52,695 bases of DNA from Chloroflexota bacterium (GTDB taxonomy: Bacteria > Chloroflexota > UBA6077 > FW602-bin22 > JAMCYS01), in assembly GCA_023473795.1 (NCBI GenBank), contig JAMCYS010000001.1, positions 1 through 52,695 on the forward strand. The letters run 5' to 3'. The position numbers and the translations under genes are program-made. Below the pieces are notes generated by a model. That model was not told the origin of the DNA. It saw only the letters and a list, made by a program, of their open reading frames with translations, and ran no database searches. Positions 7,949 to 16,047 of this stretch are shown piece after piece. The number at the start of each line of letters is the position of its first letter. Position 1 is the first letter of the stretch.

Positions 7949-9472
7949 CTAGGTGCGGTTGGTGGTGCCCTCCCAGGTGCTGATGCGAGACGTGCGGCCG
8001 AGCTCCTCTTCGCTGAACCAGCGCACCGTGGCCGTCTTGGTCTCGGTGTAGAAGGCTAGGCCGTCCCTGCCCAGGATGTGCAAGTCGCCGAAGAACGAGT
8101 CCTTGTGACCGGTGAAGGAGAAGAACGACACGGGCACCGGAATGCCGACGTTCACGCCGCACATGTCGCCGTGGGTGCGGCGGATGAACTCCCGGCCGTA
8201 GTAGCCGCTGTTGGTGAAGATGCAGGAGCCGTTGGCGAAGCGGCTGCCGTTGGCGATGGCCAGGCCTTCCTCGAAGTCGTCGATGCGCTTGATGAAGGTG
8301 ACGGGGCCGAACACCTCCTCCCGCCCGCAGCTCATCTCCTCGGTCACGTGGTCGAAGGCGGTTGCCCCCACGAAATGGCCGCCCTCGCAGCCTGGCACCA
8401 CCGTGTCGCGGCCGTCCAGCAGCAGCTCCGCGCCTTCCTCGGCGCCCCTGGTGATCCAGTCCTTGACGAACTTCTGGTGTTCGGCCGAGACGACCGGCCC
8501 CAGCTCGGTCTTGGGGTCGTAGGCGCAGCCGATCACGCGCTCTTTGGCAAACTTGGTGAAGTAGTGCAGGAACTCGTCGGCGCAGGCGTTCTCCACGCAA
8601 AGCACGGGCAAAGCCATGCAGCGCATACCGGCGCAGCCGTACGTGGAGTTGACGATGCCGCGGGCGGCGCGCTCGAGGGAGGCGTCACGCAGGACGATGC
8701 CGTGGTTCTTGGCCTCGGTCTGCGCCTGCACCCGCTTGCCGTGGGCCGCCGCGGTGGAATAGACGTGCAGGCCAGTGCTGGTGGAGCCGATGAAGGACAC
8801 GCCCTTGATCAAGGGATGGCGCAGCAGGATGTCAGCCTCGCCGCGGCTGCAGGTAACGATGTTGACCACACCGCGCGGCAGCCCCGCCTCGTAGAGGAGC
8901 TCGAGCAGGCGCATGCCCGACAGCGGTACCCAACTGGCCAGTTTGACCACCAGGGTGTTGCCGGCGGTGATGCAGAGTGGCACCAGCCAGCCAAAGGTGA
9001 TCATTGCCGGGAAGTTGAAGGGTACGATGCCGGCGAAGACGCCGAGCGGCTCTCTGTAGGACGACGTGTCGTGGTCGGGCGTCACGTTCATCATGGAGTT
9101 GCCTTGCATCAGCATCGGCAGCGACATCGCCATCTCGCAGGCTTCGGCTATCTTGACGTATTCGCCTCGCGCCTCGTCGAGGTTCTTGCCCACCTCGGTC
9201 GAGGTCAGCACGGCCAGCTCGTCGAGGTGTTGCTCCACCAGGGCCTTGAAGCGGTACATGACCTGGGCGCGCACCGCCACCGGGCGGTTGGACCAGGCCG
9301 GGAAAGCGTCCGCCGCCGCCTGGATGGCATCGTTCACCTCGTCGGCGGTGCAGCACGGTGCCATGGCGATCACTTCGCCGGTGCTTGAGTTGGTGACCGG
9401 CATGTACTTGCTGGCCTTGGACTCCAGCCACTCGCCGTTGATGCAGTACCTCAGTCTCTTCGGTTCCGACAC
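7949..9472 (-). CDS. mmsA: CoA-acylating methylmalonate/malonate-semialdehyde dehydrogenase
   Basis: 507 residues of the aldehyde dehydrogenase superfamily. Diagnostic MmsA/IolA features are PFNFPAMITFGWLVP, the catalytic cysteine in GCAGMRCMALPVLC, and the C-terminal SFTGHKDSFFGDLHILGRDG followed by FYTETKTATVRWF. The enzyme oxidises methylmalonate semialdehyde to propionyl-CoA or malonate semialdehyde to acetyl-CoA with NAD+ and CoA. Start is GTG at 9472. The gene has its own promoter at 9569-9597. It is one step downstream of the transaminase at the window edge: uracil to beta-alanine to malonate semialdehyde to acetyl-CoA (or the methyl analogue from thymine). A role in inositol or valine breakdown is equally possible for this family; context favours pyrimidines. 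Confidence 0.93.
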   Translation of the reverse strand: MSEPKRLRYCINGEWLESKASKYMPVTNSSTGEVIAMAPCCTADEVNDAIQAAADAFPAWSNRPVAVRAQVMYRFKALVEQHLDELAVLTSTEVGKNLDEARGEYVKIAEACEMAMSLPMLMQGNSMMNVTPDHDTSSYREPLGVFAGIVPFNFPAMITFGWLVPLCITAGNTLVVKLASWVPLSGMRLLELLYEAGLPRGVVNIVTCSRGEADILLRHPLIKGVSFIGSTSTGLHVYSTAAAHGKRVQAQTEAKNHGIVLRDASLERAARGIVNSTYGCAGMRCMALPVLCVENACADEFLHYFTKFAKERVIGCAYDPKTELGPVVSAEHQKFVKDWITRGAEEGAELLLDGRDTVVPGCEGGHFVGATAFDHVTEEMSCGREEVFGPVTFIKRIDDFEEGLAIANGSRFANGSCIFTNSGYYGREFIRRTHGDMCGVNVGIPVPVSFFSFTGHKDSFFGDLHILGRDGLAFYTETKTATVRWFSEEELGRTSRISTWEGTTNRT

Positions 9473-9568
9473 TGCTCTACCCTTTCTCTAGAATCTTGTT
9501 GCTGTCGGCTCGCTAGGCCGACGGGGCGACCCCGCAATGGCGACGAGGGATAACTGGAAGGTGCCGGC

Positions 9569-9597
9569 ACTATAGCAGTCGGCCGGTAGCGGGTCAA
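9569..9597 (-). promoter_or_regulatory. Sigma70-type promoter of mmsA
   Basis: On the minus strand TTGACC, a 17-base spacer and an extended -10 TGC TATAGT. Transcription would start about 90 bases before the mmsA start. Confidence 0.75.
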
Positions 9598-9682
9598 GCC
9601 CGGCGCCGCGGCCCGTCCCTGTCTTGAGGAAGGAGAGCAGCAGCCGGAGCGGCGCGCCCAGGTCAATCTCACCTGGGCCAAG

Positions 9683-9716
9683 CAAGAGGGGCGCCCCGGC
9701 CGGGGCGCCCCTCTTG
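9683..9716. terminator. Perfect 34-bp palindrome, terminator of the first YeiH pair
   Basis: CAAGAGGGGCGCCCCGG and CCGGGGCGCCCCTCTTG are exact inverted repeats with no spacer, ending the minus-strand transcript of the small membrane gene at 9790-9912 before the mmsA promoter. Confidence 0.75.
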
Positions 9717-9742
9717 TCGCGGCGAGCAGCTGTTGGCGATTA

Positions 9743-9867
9743 CCAGGGAATCTTGCCCACTAGCATGTTGCCGGCGATGTACAGGACGACTAGGGCCACG
9801 TACCCCAGGGAATCTTACCCACCAGCATGTTGCCGGACATGGCGACGTACAGGACGATTAGGGCCAC
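9743..9867 (-). repeat. Near-perfect tandem duplication within the small membrane gene
   Basis: Bases 9743-9799 and 9805-9867 are two copies of one segment; the second has six extra bases (ACATGG) and a few substitutions. On the minus strand both copies encode VAL(I/V)VLY(V/I)A...GNMLVGKIPW, but the five-base junction puts the downstream copy out of frame. Confidence 0.9.
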
Positions 9868-9912
9868 AAACCCCAGTACTACTGCCATCCAGTCTTCAGT
9901 CAGCTTTAGCAT
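9790..9912 (-). CDS. Small single-pass membrane protein, partner of YeiH-type transporter
   Basis: A 40-residue protein beginning MLKLTEDWMAVVLGFVALIV and ending GNMLVGKIPWGTWP, with one membrane helix at about residues 9-25. It starts 11 bases after the YeiH-family stop with a GAGGT ribosome site overlapping that stop, so it is probably translationally coupled. A downstream duplicate of its last 19 codons (with its own TAA after GKIPW) lies out of frame: the ancestral protein probably ended at IPW and a segmental duplication moved the stop. No family is recognised. The second YeiH gene is likewise followed by a small one-helix protein, which supports it being real. Function as an accessory subunit is inference. 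Confidence 0.65.
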   Translation of the reverse strand: MLKLTEDWMAVVLGFVALIVLYVAMSGNMLVGKIPWGTWP

Positions 9913-9922
9913 TGCATCAACC

Positions 9923-11020
9923 TCACTTGATTGGGAACAGAACGCCGAAGATCATATAGGACACCAGCAAGCCGAGCGCCGCATTGAAGACCGTGGCGAC
10001 GGCGTAGATACCCAGCGGCTTGCCGCCGAGCTTGCGTAGCTCCCCAAAGGCGAACTCGAGGCCGATCGAGACGAAGGCCATCGTGAGGAAGATGTTGCGG
10101 AGGGTCGTGACGTTGTCGCCGATCCCCTTAATGCCGGCGAAGACGCCGATGGTCACTAGAATAGACGTGACGATGAAGCCCAGCACGAATTTGGGGAAAC
10201 GGTACCAGATTTCCATCGCGCTAGGCTTCTGATCGGGCTTGCGCTCGACGACCATGACCCAGTAGAGGGCCAGGAGGAAGGCCGCCACGCCGATGAGGGC
10301 GTTCTGCGACATCTTGACGATGGAGGCCGTGGTCATCGCCCCTTCGCTGTGGATCGCGCCCGCGCCCACCACCGCCGCGGTGGTATCGATGTTACCGCCG
10401 ATCCAGGCGCCGGCAACCGTGGTCGATAGTCCCATCTGGTTCGCCGCCCAGGGCATGAAGAACATCAGCGGCATAGCGAAGAGGATCACCAGTGTGGTCA
10501 CGTACGCCAGCTGCTCTTTCTTGGCCAAGACAGCGCCCGAGGCGGCGATGGCCGCGGACACGCCGCAGATGGACACCGAGGCGGACATCAACGCCCGCAA
10601 CTTCTGGTCGACCTTGAAGAGGCCGCAAATCCACCAGGTGAAGAAGAAGACGCAGGTGATCATGATGACCGCCTGCACAACGCCGCCGGCGCCGACCCTC
10701 AGGACTTCACTGATGTTGATCGTGGCGCCCATGATCACCAGGCCGGTCTTGAGGAAGAGCTCGGTCCTGAAGCCCGCGCTCGCGTACTGCTTGGTCCCGG
10801 TCATAACGAAAACCGCGCTCGCCAAGAGGCCAAGCACTACCGCGGCGATGGGATACTCGACGACGCCCCGACCCCCGAAGAAGGCCCTGTTGCTCCAGTT
10901 TGTCAGCCACTGGGCGAGCCAGGCGAGCACAAAAACGATAACCACGCCGATGACGAATCTTTGCCAGTTAGATAGGCCGGATGGTCGCTCCTTCTGCAGT
11001 TCGATTGCCTGCTGTCCCAT
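9923..11020 (-). CDS. YeiH/UPF0324 family putative sulfate exporter, copy 1
   Basis: 365 residues, about ten hydrophobic segments, of the conserved hypothetical family annotated as YeiH or 'putative sulfate exporter'. Family motifs are ASVSICGVSAAIAASGAV, the LKTGLVIMGATIN loop and WIGGNIDTTAAVVGAG; the C-terminus has FRNIFLTMAF-like TLRNIFLTMAFVSIGLEF. The start at 11020 is preferred over a GTG 41 codons upstream because it follows GGAGGGACAC at good spacing and gives the normal family length. Biochemical proof of sulfate export is weak for the family; related proteins occur with sulfonate and taurine degradation. It has its own promoter at 11178-11206 and forms a pair with the small gene after it. 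Confidence 0.88.
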   Translation of the reverse strand: MGQQAIELQKERPSGLSNWQRFVIGVVIVFVLAWLAQWLTNWSNRAFFGGRGVVEYPIAAVVLGLLASAVFVMTGTKQYASAGFRTELFLKTGLVIMGATINISEVLRVGAGGVVQAVIMITCVFFFTWWICGLFKVDQKLRALMSASVSICGVSAAIAASGAVLAKKEQLAYVTTLVILFAMPLMFFMPWAANQMGLSTTVAGAWIGGNIDTTAAVVGAGAIHSEGAMTTASIVKMSQNALIGVAAFLLALYWVMVVERKPDQKPSAMEIWYRFPKFVLGFIVTSILVTIGVFAGIKGIGDNVTTLRNIFLTMAFVSIGLEFAFGELRKLGGKPLGIYAVATVFNAALGLLVSYMIFGVLFPIK

Positions 11021-11177
11021 GTGTCCCTCCGTTACTCCTTTGTTCTGATTGAGGATTTGCCTCAACCGAAGCAGGTTGGCCGCCGGCATCGCCGGCCACT
11101 TGTGAACGGCGTAAGACAGTAGGTCGCGCGCCTTCTCTTCCACTCCCTGTTGCCTGGCACCACCTCCTCAGCTGCAG

Positions 11178-11206
11178 ATTATTGGGCATAGATGGGCAGC
11201 TGTCAA
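11178..11206 (-). promoter_or_regulatory. Sigma70-type promoter of YeiH copy 1
   Basis: Minus-strand TTGACA, a 17-base spacer and AATAAT. The predicted 5' leader is about 150 bases. Confidence 0.65.
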
Positions 11207-11284
11207 GCAGTCGCTGGTATAAGCATGTGGCATGTTTATCACAAATTTAGCGATTGTGCGCCGAGGGGGTTACAGAAACAGACA

Positions 11285-11358
11285 GGGGGAGCCACACGGT
11301 GGCTCCCCCAAGTGTCAGAAGCAAGTCGCCACGCCGGGCCGCGCCCGGCGTGGCGACT
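11285..11358 (-). terminator. Double hairpin ending the YeiH copy 2 transcript
   Basis: Two perfect hairpins: AGTCGCCACGCCGGGC with GCCCGGCGTGGCGACT (11324-11358), which begins at the stop codon of the small gene, and GGGGGAGCCAC with GTGGCTCCCCC (11285-11309), followed on the minus strand by TGTCTGTTTCTG. Confidence 0.8.
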
Positions 11359-11536
11359 ACCTGAAGAACAGATTGCTGACGACGACCAGCACTACTAGTA
11401 GAGTCACGCCCAGACCGATGCTCCAGGCGATCAGCTTCTTCTCGACCGGCAGCAGTGGTTCGTAGGGGATCTTGCCCATTTCCTCGGCCAGGTTGGGCTC
11501 GGCCGCGGGCACGGGCGCCTTTATTGATTGTTGCAC
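11357..11536 (-). CDS. Small single-pass membrane protein, partner of YeiH copy 2
   Basis: A 59-residue protein read from GTG at 11536 behind AAAGGAGAAGAAA. It has a Pro/Ala-rich start (QQSIKAPVPAAEPNLAEEMG), the stretch KIPYEPLLPVEKKLIAW and a single C-terminal helix (IGLGVTLLVVLVVVSNLFF). It begins 29 bases after the YeiH copy 2 stop and ends in the terminator hairpin. It has no evident sequence similarity to the 40-residue partner of copy 1 apart from a 'GKIP' motif, but size, topology and position are the same. No known family recognised. Probably a small accessory subunit or stabiliser of the transporter. Confidence 0.72.
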   Translation of the reverse strand: MQQSIKAPVPAAEPNLAEEMGKIPYEPLLPVEKKLIAWSIGLGVTLLVVLVVVSNLFFR

Positions 11537-11565
11537 TTTCTTCTCCTTTGCTCCTTCAACCTACC

Positions 11566-12999
11566 CTACGCCAGCGGCGGCTTGACGCCGTTGAAGAACA
11601 GGTAGGAGATGAAAAGGCCGATCCAGATGATGAAGCCAAACAGGGAGAGCACGTAGACCAGCGCCAGCTTGCCGATGCCTTCCTGCCACAGCTTCTTGAA
11701 GTTGGACATCACGCCCAGGGTGAAGAAGGTCATCACGAAGAACAGCACCCGGAAGATATTGCTCTCTGCAGTGGCGATCTTGGCCTGGTTCAGTAGGCTG
11801 GGCGAGTTGACCGCCAGGACAAGGAATAGCACGAAGGTGATGACGTAGCCGATGACGAACTTCGGGAACCGCTCCCAAATCTCGATCGCGCGGACCTTCT
11901 CGCCTTTCTCCTTGTCGATGACGTTGGCCCAGACAAGGGCCAGCACGAAGGCCCACACGCCGATGAAGACGTCGATGAACGTCTTCACCGTCGTCGTGGC
12001 CATCAGGATCCAGCCTTCCTTGTAGTTCACGCCCTGCTCGGCCAGGGCCCTAGCCCTGATCAGCGAGTCGGCGACTGCGCCGCTAGCGGTGGCCGCGCCA
12101 TCGGTCTTCACGGCTAGGCCCATCCAGGCACCGGCTACCATCGGCTCTTGGAACAGGAACGTCTGTGCCAGGAAGGGGAGGATCAGCAGTTCGACTACTG
12201 CGAAGATCACGACCAGTGAGGAAACCATGATCGGCACGATCGGGCGCGCCCGGATGGCACCACCAACCGCGATGGCAGCCGAGACGCCGCAGATCGAGAT
12301 GCCGGCGGCCAGAGGCGCCGCCCACTCGCGGCTGAACTTGAAGAACTTGCGGGCCACCAGGTACACCAGCGCCCAGTAGATCAGGTAGGCTTCGATGATG
12401 GCGGCCAGGCCGCGGAACATCACCTCAGTGGCCAGACCAAGGGCGCCGGCGGCCTGCACGCCCAGGGACGCGCCCAGAATCACGATGGCTGTGCGGATGT
12501 ACCACTCAGGCTTGATGCCTTCCTTGAGATAGTCCGCGAAGCGGGGGAAGAAGTTGCCTACGATCAGGCCGCCGAGCAAGGCCACCACGAAGCCCGCCTC
12601 GCCCGTCAGCCTCAGCGTCCAGGGCACGCTCTTGTAGAGCGCAACATCGGGGGTGGCGGCGATGTAGGCCACGTTGCCGATGACCCAGCAGGCGTAGCTC
12701 AGCCAGAAGATGATGGTGAAGCTAACGGCGAACTTCTTCAGGTTGAGGTTCAACGCTACAGCGCCGAGGCTCATGATAACCAGCAAGAAGAGATAACTGA
12801 GGACGATTGAGAGCACGCCGGGAAGTCCGGCGTAGTTCTTCGAGACTGGCTCGAAGGCCTTGCCCAGGTCGAGCCAGATGTTTGTCTTGACCGCGAAGCC
12901 CAGCAAGTCGACGTTGACCATCGTGAACAGGGCCAACACTACGACCGCCAGGCCGATCCACAGGGCCATCCAGTCATCGTTCTTGAACAGTGAACGCAA
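11566..12999 (-). CDS. YeiH/UPF0324 family putative sulfate exporter, copy 2 (long form)
   Basis: 477 residues with about twelve hydrophobic segments. It shares AAGISICGVSAAIAVGGAI with copy 1, plus IRTAIVILGASLGVQAAG, VAGAWMGLAVKTDGAATASG and WERFPKFVIGYVITF. It is about 110 residues longer than copy 1, mostly at the N-terminus, where extra membrane segments (WIGLAVVVLALFTMVNVDLL, LSIVLSYLFLLVIMSL) are added. The start is TTG at 12999, five bases after AAGGAGGG; a frame extension to 13029 lacks a ribosome site. It lies directly downstream of the response regulator gene, so regulation by that two-component system is likely. The substrate is not known. Confidence 0.88.
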   Translation of the reverse strand: MRSLFKNDDWMALWIGLAVVVLALFTMVNVDLLGFAVKTNIWLDLGKAFEPVSKNYAGLPGVLSIVLSYLFLLVIMSLGAVALNLNLKKFAVSFTIIFWLSYACWVIGNVAYIAATPDVALYKSVPWTLRLTGEAGFVVALLGGLIVGNFFPRFADYLKEGIKPEWYIRTAIVILGASLGVQAAGALGLATEVMFRGLAAIIEAYLIYWALVYLVARKFFKFSREWAAPLAAGISICGVSAAIAVGGAIRARPIVPIMVSSLVVIFAVVELLILPFLAQTFLFQEPMVAGAWMGLAVKTDGAATASGAVADSLIRARALAEQGVNYKEGWILMATTTVKTFIDVFIGVWAFVLALVWANVIDKEKGEKVRAIEIWERFPKFVIGYVITFVLFLVLAVNSPSLLNQAKIATAESNIFRVLFFVMTFFTLGVMSNFKKLWQEGIGKLALVYVLSLFGFIIWIGLFISYLFFNGVKPPLA

Positions 13000-13098
13000 G
13001 GTTTCCCTCCTTGAGAGTGGCGCCGGCAATAGCGCCGGCCAAAATTACCGCCACCGTCGTCGGCGGCTAGGGGGGCGATCGGTCCGGGACACGACAAG

Positions 13099-13124
13099 CC
13101 GCGGTTGATCCCTGCAAACCGCGG
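13099..13124 (-). terminator. Hairpin between response regulator and YeiH copy 2
   Basis: CCGCGGTT and AACCGCGG pair across a ten-base loop 80 bases after the response regulator stop. There is no U tract, so it could be a weak terminator, a processing site or a regulator-binding palindrome. Confidence 0.35.
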
Positions 13125-13202
13125 TCAGTGCCTAGCCAGATCGCCTCACGGTGGTCCGCTTTGGTACTCCCGCCTCCTTTCTGTCTTCCGGCCAGTAGCC
13201 GG

Positions 13203-13862
13203 TTACATCGGCTCGATGATGCCCATGCGCATCGCGTAGCGAATGAGTTCCGTCCGATTGTGGATACCCAGCTTCGCCGCGATGTTGGCTCGGTGGCACA
13301 TCACCGTGCGCTTGCTGACGCACAGCCTGTCGGCAATGCCCTGGCTGGTGTTGCCCTCCACCACCAGCTTGAGTATTTCCCGCTCGCGCTCGGTCAGTGG
13401 ACTCAGCTCCTCTTCCTCTTGCGTCTCGTTCGGGCGCTTGCGGAAGTACTCCAGGACCGTCTGGGCTATGCGCGGGGGCAAGTAGCACTCCCCGGCGCTG
13501 ACGGTGCGAATGGCTGCCATCAGCTCGGCGCCGATTGCTCGTTTGAGGACGTAGCCGGAGGCGCCGGCCTGCAAGATGGGCAGCACGTAGCGGTCGCTGT
13601 CATGCTGGCTGAGCACCAGCACCTTCACCCCCGGAAAGTCGCGGGTCACCCGTTTGGTGGCCTCCAGGCCGTCCATGCCCGGCATCGTCACGTCCATGAT
13701 CACCAAGTCCGGGGCGCTCTCCTTCACCTTGTCCAGCGCTTCGCGACCGTCCCCGGCCTCTCCCACGACCTCGACTTCGGGGCTGAGGGACAGGATAGCC
13801 CGCAGTCCCTCGCGCACGATGGCGTGATCGTCCACCAGAAGCACCCTAATCGGCTCTGCCAT
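13203..13862 (-). CDS. NarL/FixJ-family response regulator
   Basis: 219 residues: a receiver domain with the acidic pair in LLVDDH, the phospho-acceptor Asp57 in LVIMDVTMPGMDG and the conserved lysine in GYVLKRA, then a LuxR-type helix-turn-helix (LTEREREILKLVVEGNTSQG through RTVMCHRANIAAKLGI). It begins 20 bases after the kinase stop, with a GAAGGA ribosome site, so the two form an operon. By position it probably controls the adjacent YeiH transporter genes. Confidence 0.93.
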   Translation of the reverse strand: MAEPIRVLLVDDHAIVREGLRAILSLSPEVEVVGEAGDGREALDKVKESAPDLVIMDVTMPGMDGLEATKRVTRDFPGVKVLVLSQHDSDRYVLPILQAGASGYVLKRAIGAELMAAIRTVSAGECYLPPRIAQTVLEYFRKRPNETQEEEELSPLTEREREILKLVVEGNTSQGIADRLCVSKRTVMCHRANIAAKLGIHNRTELIRYAMRMGIIEPM

Positions 13863-13882
13863 ACATTCCGTCCTTCTAGGCC

Positions 13883-15850
13883 CTACAGCGCCTGGGCGGG
13901 CACCTCGACCCGCACGCTGGTGCCCTGGCCGGGCCGCGACTCGATCGCCAACATTCCGCCCAACATCTCTACGCGCTCGTGCATGCCAATCAGGCCGAAC
14001 GGCGCCTCGGCCTTGCCATCCTTACCGCGGCTGAGCGCTGCCTCCACGTCGAAGCCGCAGCCGTCGTCCTCCACGTCCAGAGCCACGTGTTCCGCGGTGA
14101 ACTCCACCTGCAGGCTGGCATTCTCGGCTTGCGCGTGGCGGACGATATTGGACATCGCCTCCTGGGCTATGCGGAATAGCGTCGTCTCCAGAGCGGGCGC
14201 GAGCCGCCGCTCGTGGCCTACCGTCTCAATCGTCACGCGAATGCCTGCCGGCTTGAGCCGGTTATCGGCGTACCAACCCAGCGCGGGCAGCAGCCCCAGG
14301 TCGTCAAGAAGACTGGGGCGCAGGTCCCGGATAATGCGGGCCAGCTCGTGCGACGTTCGCTCCACCAAGACCCGGGCCGGCACGAGTTGGCTGCGTACCT
14401 CCTCGGCGGTTATGGCCGGCCGTTGCGCCGCCGTCTCGATGGCCATGGCCAGCGCCGTGAGCGACTGGGCCGTCTCGTCGTGCAGGTCGCGGGCGACGCG
14501 CTTGCGCTCCTCTTCTTGAGCCTCGATGTACTTGCGCAGGAAGGCGCTCAGTGCCTCTTCCTTGCGCTGCAGGGTCTCGTAGAGGCGGGCGTTGTCCACG
14601 GCGACGGCCAGCTGGCTGCCAATGGAAACGAGCAGCTGCTGACCAGTGCTGGTGTACCAGTGGCGGGACGCTCCCTGCATGAACATCTCGCCCACCAGCT
14701 TGTCTCCCGCGGCGATTGGCACGCTGAGCAGTTCAGCCCCGCTACTGTCGAGCCGGCGTACCTGCATTGTGCGCTCGGGCAGCGGACCTTTGCCGACCAG
14801 CCTCTCCACCTCGCGCGGGTCCACGCCGCGTGTCACTACGGTGGGCTGGGGCTCGCCGTCCCGCGGGTAGACCAACGCACCGCCACCGGCGCTGTCGGTG
14901 AGAATCAGCAGGTGGTCTATGGCCAATCCGAGGATGGCCTGCAGGTCCATCGAACAGGCGATGGCCGACGAGAGCGAGACCAGCGTGGCCATCTCCTCGC
15001 TCGTGCGGATGACCTGTTCCTCCAGCTGCTTGCTGTCGGTGACGTCCCGGGCTACCTCCAGGACGTTGATCACGTGGCCATCCCCATCCCGGATTGGCGA
15101 GGCCACCACGTCCAGGTATGAAACCACGCCCGACTCGTTGACGTGGGCGTGGGTGACGCGCGCCGGCTGCCCCGTGCGCCACACTGACTTGGCGGGACAA
15201 CGACCGCGCCCTTGGTCACAAGGTTCGTCCAGGTTATAGAAGGCCGCGTAGCAGGTCTCGCCGATCAGCGATTTCGCATGCCCGCGGCGCCGCTGGCGGG
15301 CGCGGTTAACGCCGACCACCCGGTAGTCCCGGTCGATGATGGCCACCTCGTCCTCGAGGCTGTCGAAAAGGACGGCGAGGAAGTCGCGCGAGCGCTCCAA
15401 CCCGTTGCGTGCCTCTTCCAAGGCCGCCGTGCGCTCCTGGACCTGCCGTTCCAACTCGCTGCGCCAGCCGGGCACCTCTGCCTCACGGGCCGCCAAATTG
15501 CTCCGGAGCGTTTCCAGCGAGAGCGCCACCGGCGCCAGTGGCCCGGCGGGCTCGGTGGCGACGGGCTGCGACAGATTGCCGACCGCCAAACGGCTAGAGG
15601 ACTGCGCCAACCTGCGCGCGCTTGCCCGCAGCGAGCAATTCAGCCACCAGACACCGCCAGTGCAAAGGCAGGCCACGCTGGCGGCGAAGATGAGGAAGCG
15701 CTCCCAGGCGATGGTGCGCGCCTGCAGCAGTTCCAGGAGGGCGTAGACCAAGAGGATGACCAGTGTGAGGACGGCGGCGGGTAGGTACGCTCGGAGGGTA
15801 GTCCTATCTCTAGGCGCGCTGGTCGTCAGCGGCTCTGAATCACTAGTCAA
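13883..15850 (-). CDS. Membrane sensor histidine kinase (PAS, GAF, HisKA_3, HATPase)
   Basis: 655 residues. Two membrane helices (about 24-43 and 52-70) with a very short external loop, a HAMP-like linker and coiled coil (about 75-155), a PAS domain (about 155-270), a GAF domain (about 290-425), the phospho-acceptor His457 in VARDLHDETAQSL (HisKA_3 type) and a NarX-like ATPase domain (N-box EAMSNIVRHAQ, then DDGCGF and GTSVRVEVP). The PAS domain has three cysteines (Cys200, Cys211, Cys218: ETCYAAF, DEPCDQGRGRC), suggesting a metal- or redox-sensitive site. The start is TTG at 15850, which follows GGAGGCGAGTCC. Signal unknown. Confidence 0.92.
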   Translation of the reverse strand: MTSDSEPLTTSAPRDRTTLRAYLPAAVLTLVILLVYALLELLQARTIAWERFLIFAASVACLCTGGVWWLNCSLRASARRLAQSSSRLAVGNLSQPVATEPAGPLAPVALSLETLRSNLAAREAEVPGWRSELERQVQERTAALEEARNGLERSRDFLAVLFDSLEDEVAIIDRDYRVVGVNRARQRRRGHAKSLIGETCYAAFYNLDEPCDQGRGRCPAKSVWRTGQPARVTHAHVNESGVVSYLDVVASPIRDGDGHVINVLEVARDVTDSKQLEEQVIRTSEEMATLVSLSSAIACSMDLQAILGLAIDHLLILTDSAGGGALVYPRDGEPQPTVVTRGVDPREVERLVGKGPLPERTMQVRRLDSSGAELLSVPIAAGDKLVGEMFMQGASRHWYTSTGQQLLVSIGSQLAVAVDNARLYETLQRKEEALSAFLRKYIEAQEEERKRVARDLHDETAQSLTALAMAIETAAQRPAITAEEVRSQLVPARVLVERTSHELARIIRDLRPSLLDDLGLLPALGWYADNRLKPAGIRVTIETVGHERRLAPALETTLFRIAQEAMSNIVRHAQAENASLQVEFTAEHVALDVEDDGCGFDVEAALSRGKDGKAEAPFGLIGMHERVEMLGGMLAIESRPGQGTSVRVEVPAQAL

Positions 15851-15908
15851 GGACTCGCCTCCGGCCTAGTCCAGAAGGAGCGTTTACACCTTAGTTACCG
15901 TCCGGCAT

Positions 15909-15937
15909 ACTGTAGCAGAAGTGACTAGTCAGGTCAA
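15909..15937 (-). promoter_or_regulatory. Sigma70-type promoter of the kinase-regulator operon
   Basis: Minus-strand TTGACC, a 17-base spacer and extended -10 TGC TACAGT, about 60 bases before the kinase start. Confidence 0.75.
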
Positions 15938-15953
15938 GCAAAGTGTCTACGTC

Positions 15954-15982
15954 TTGCATTCTTCCGGGCACGGTGCTATCAT
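15954..15982 (+). promoter_or_regulatory. Sigma70-type promoter of the ferredoxin gene
   Basis: TTGCAT, a 17-base spacer and extended -10 TGC TATCAT, about 65 bases before the ferredoxin start and divergent from the kinase promoter. Confidence 0.75.
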
Positions 15983-16047
15983 CTGGCCGGCGTTTTGGGT
16001 GTGCCAACCGCTGAACAAGTTGAACATAGAGAGGGAGCGCGGCAAGG

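Noticed and set aside
7380-8600. Open frame of 406 codons overlapping the 3' half of mmsA in another frame
   Set aside because: Arg/Gly/His-rich shadow frame; mmsA itself has clear family motifs.
11021-11143. 41-codon N-terminal extension of YeiH copy 1 from a GTG
   Set aside because: A better ribosome site sits before ATG 11020 and the extension has no membrane or family character.
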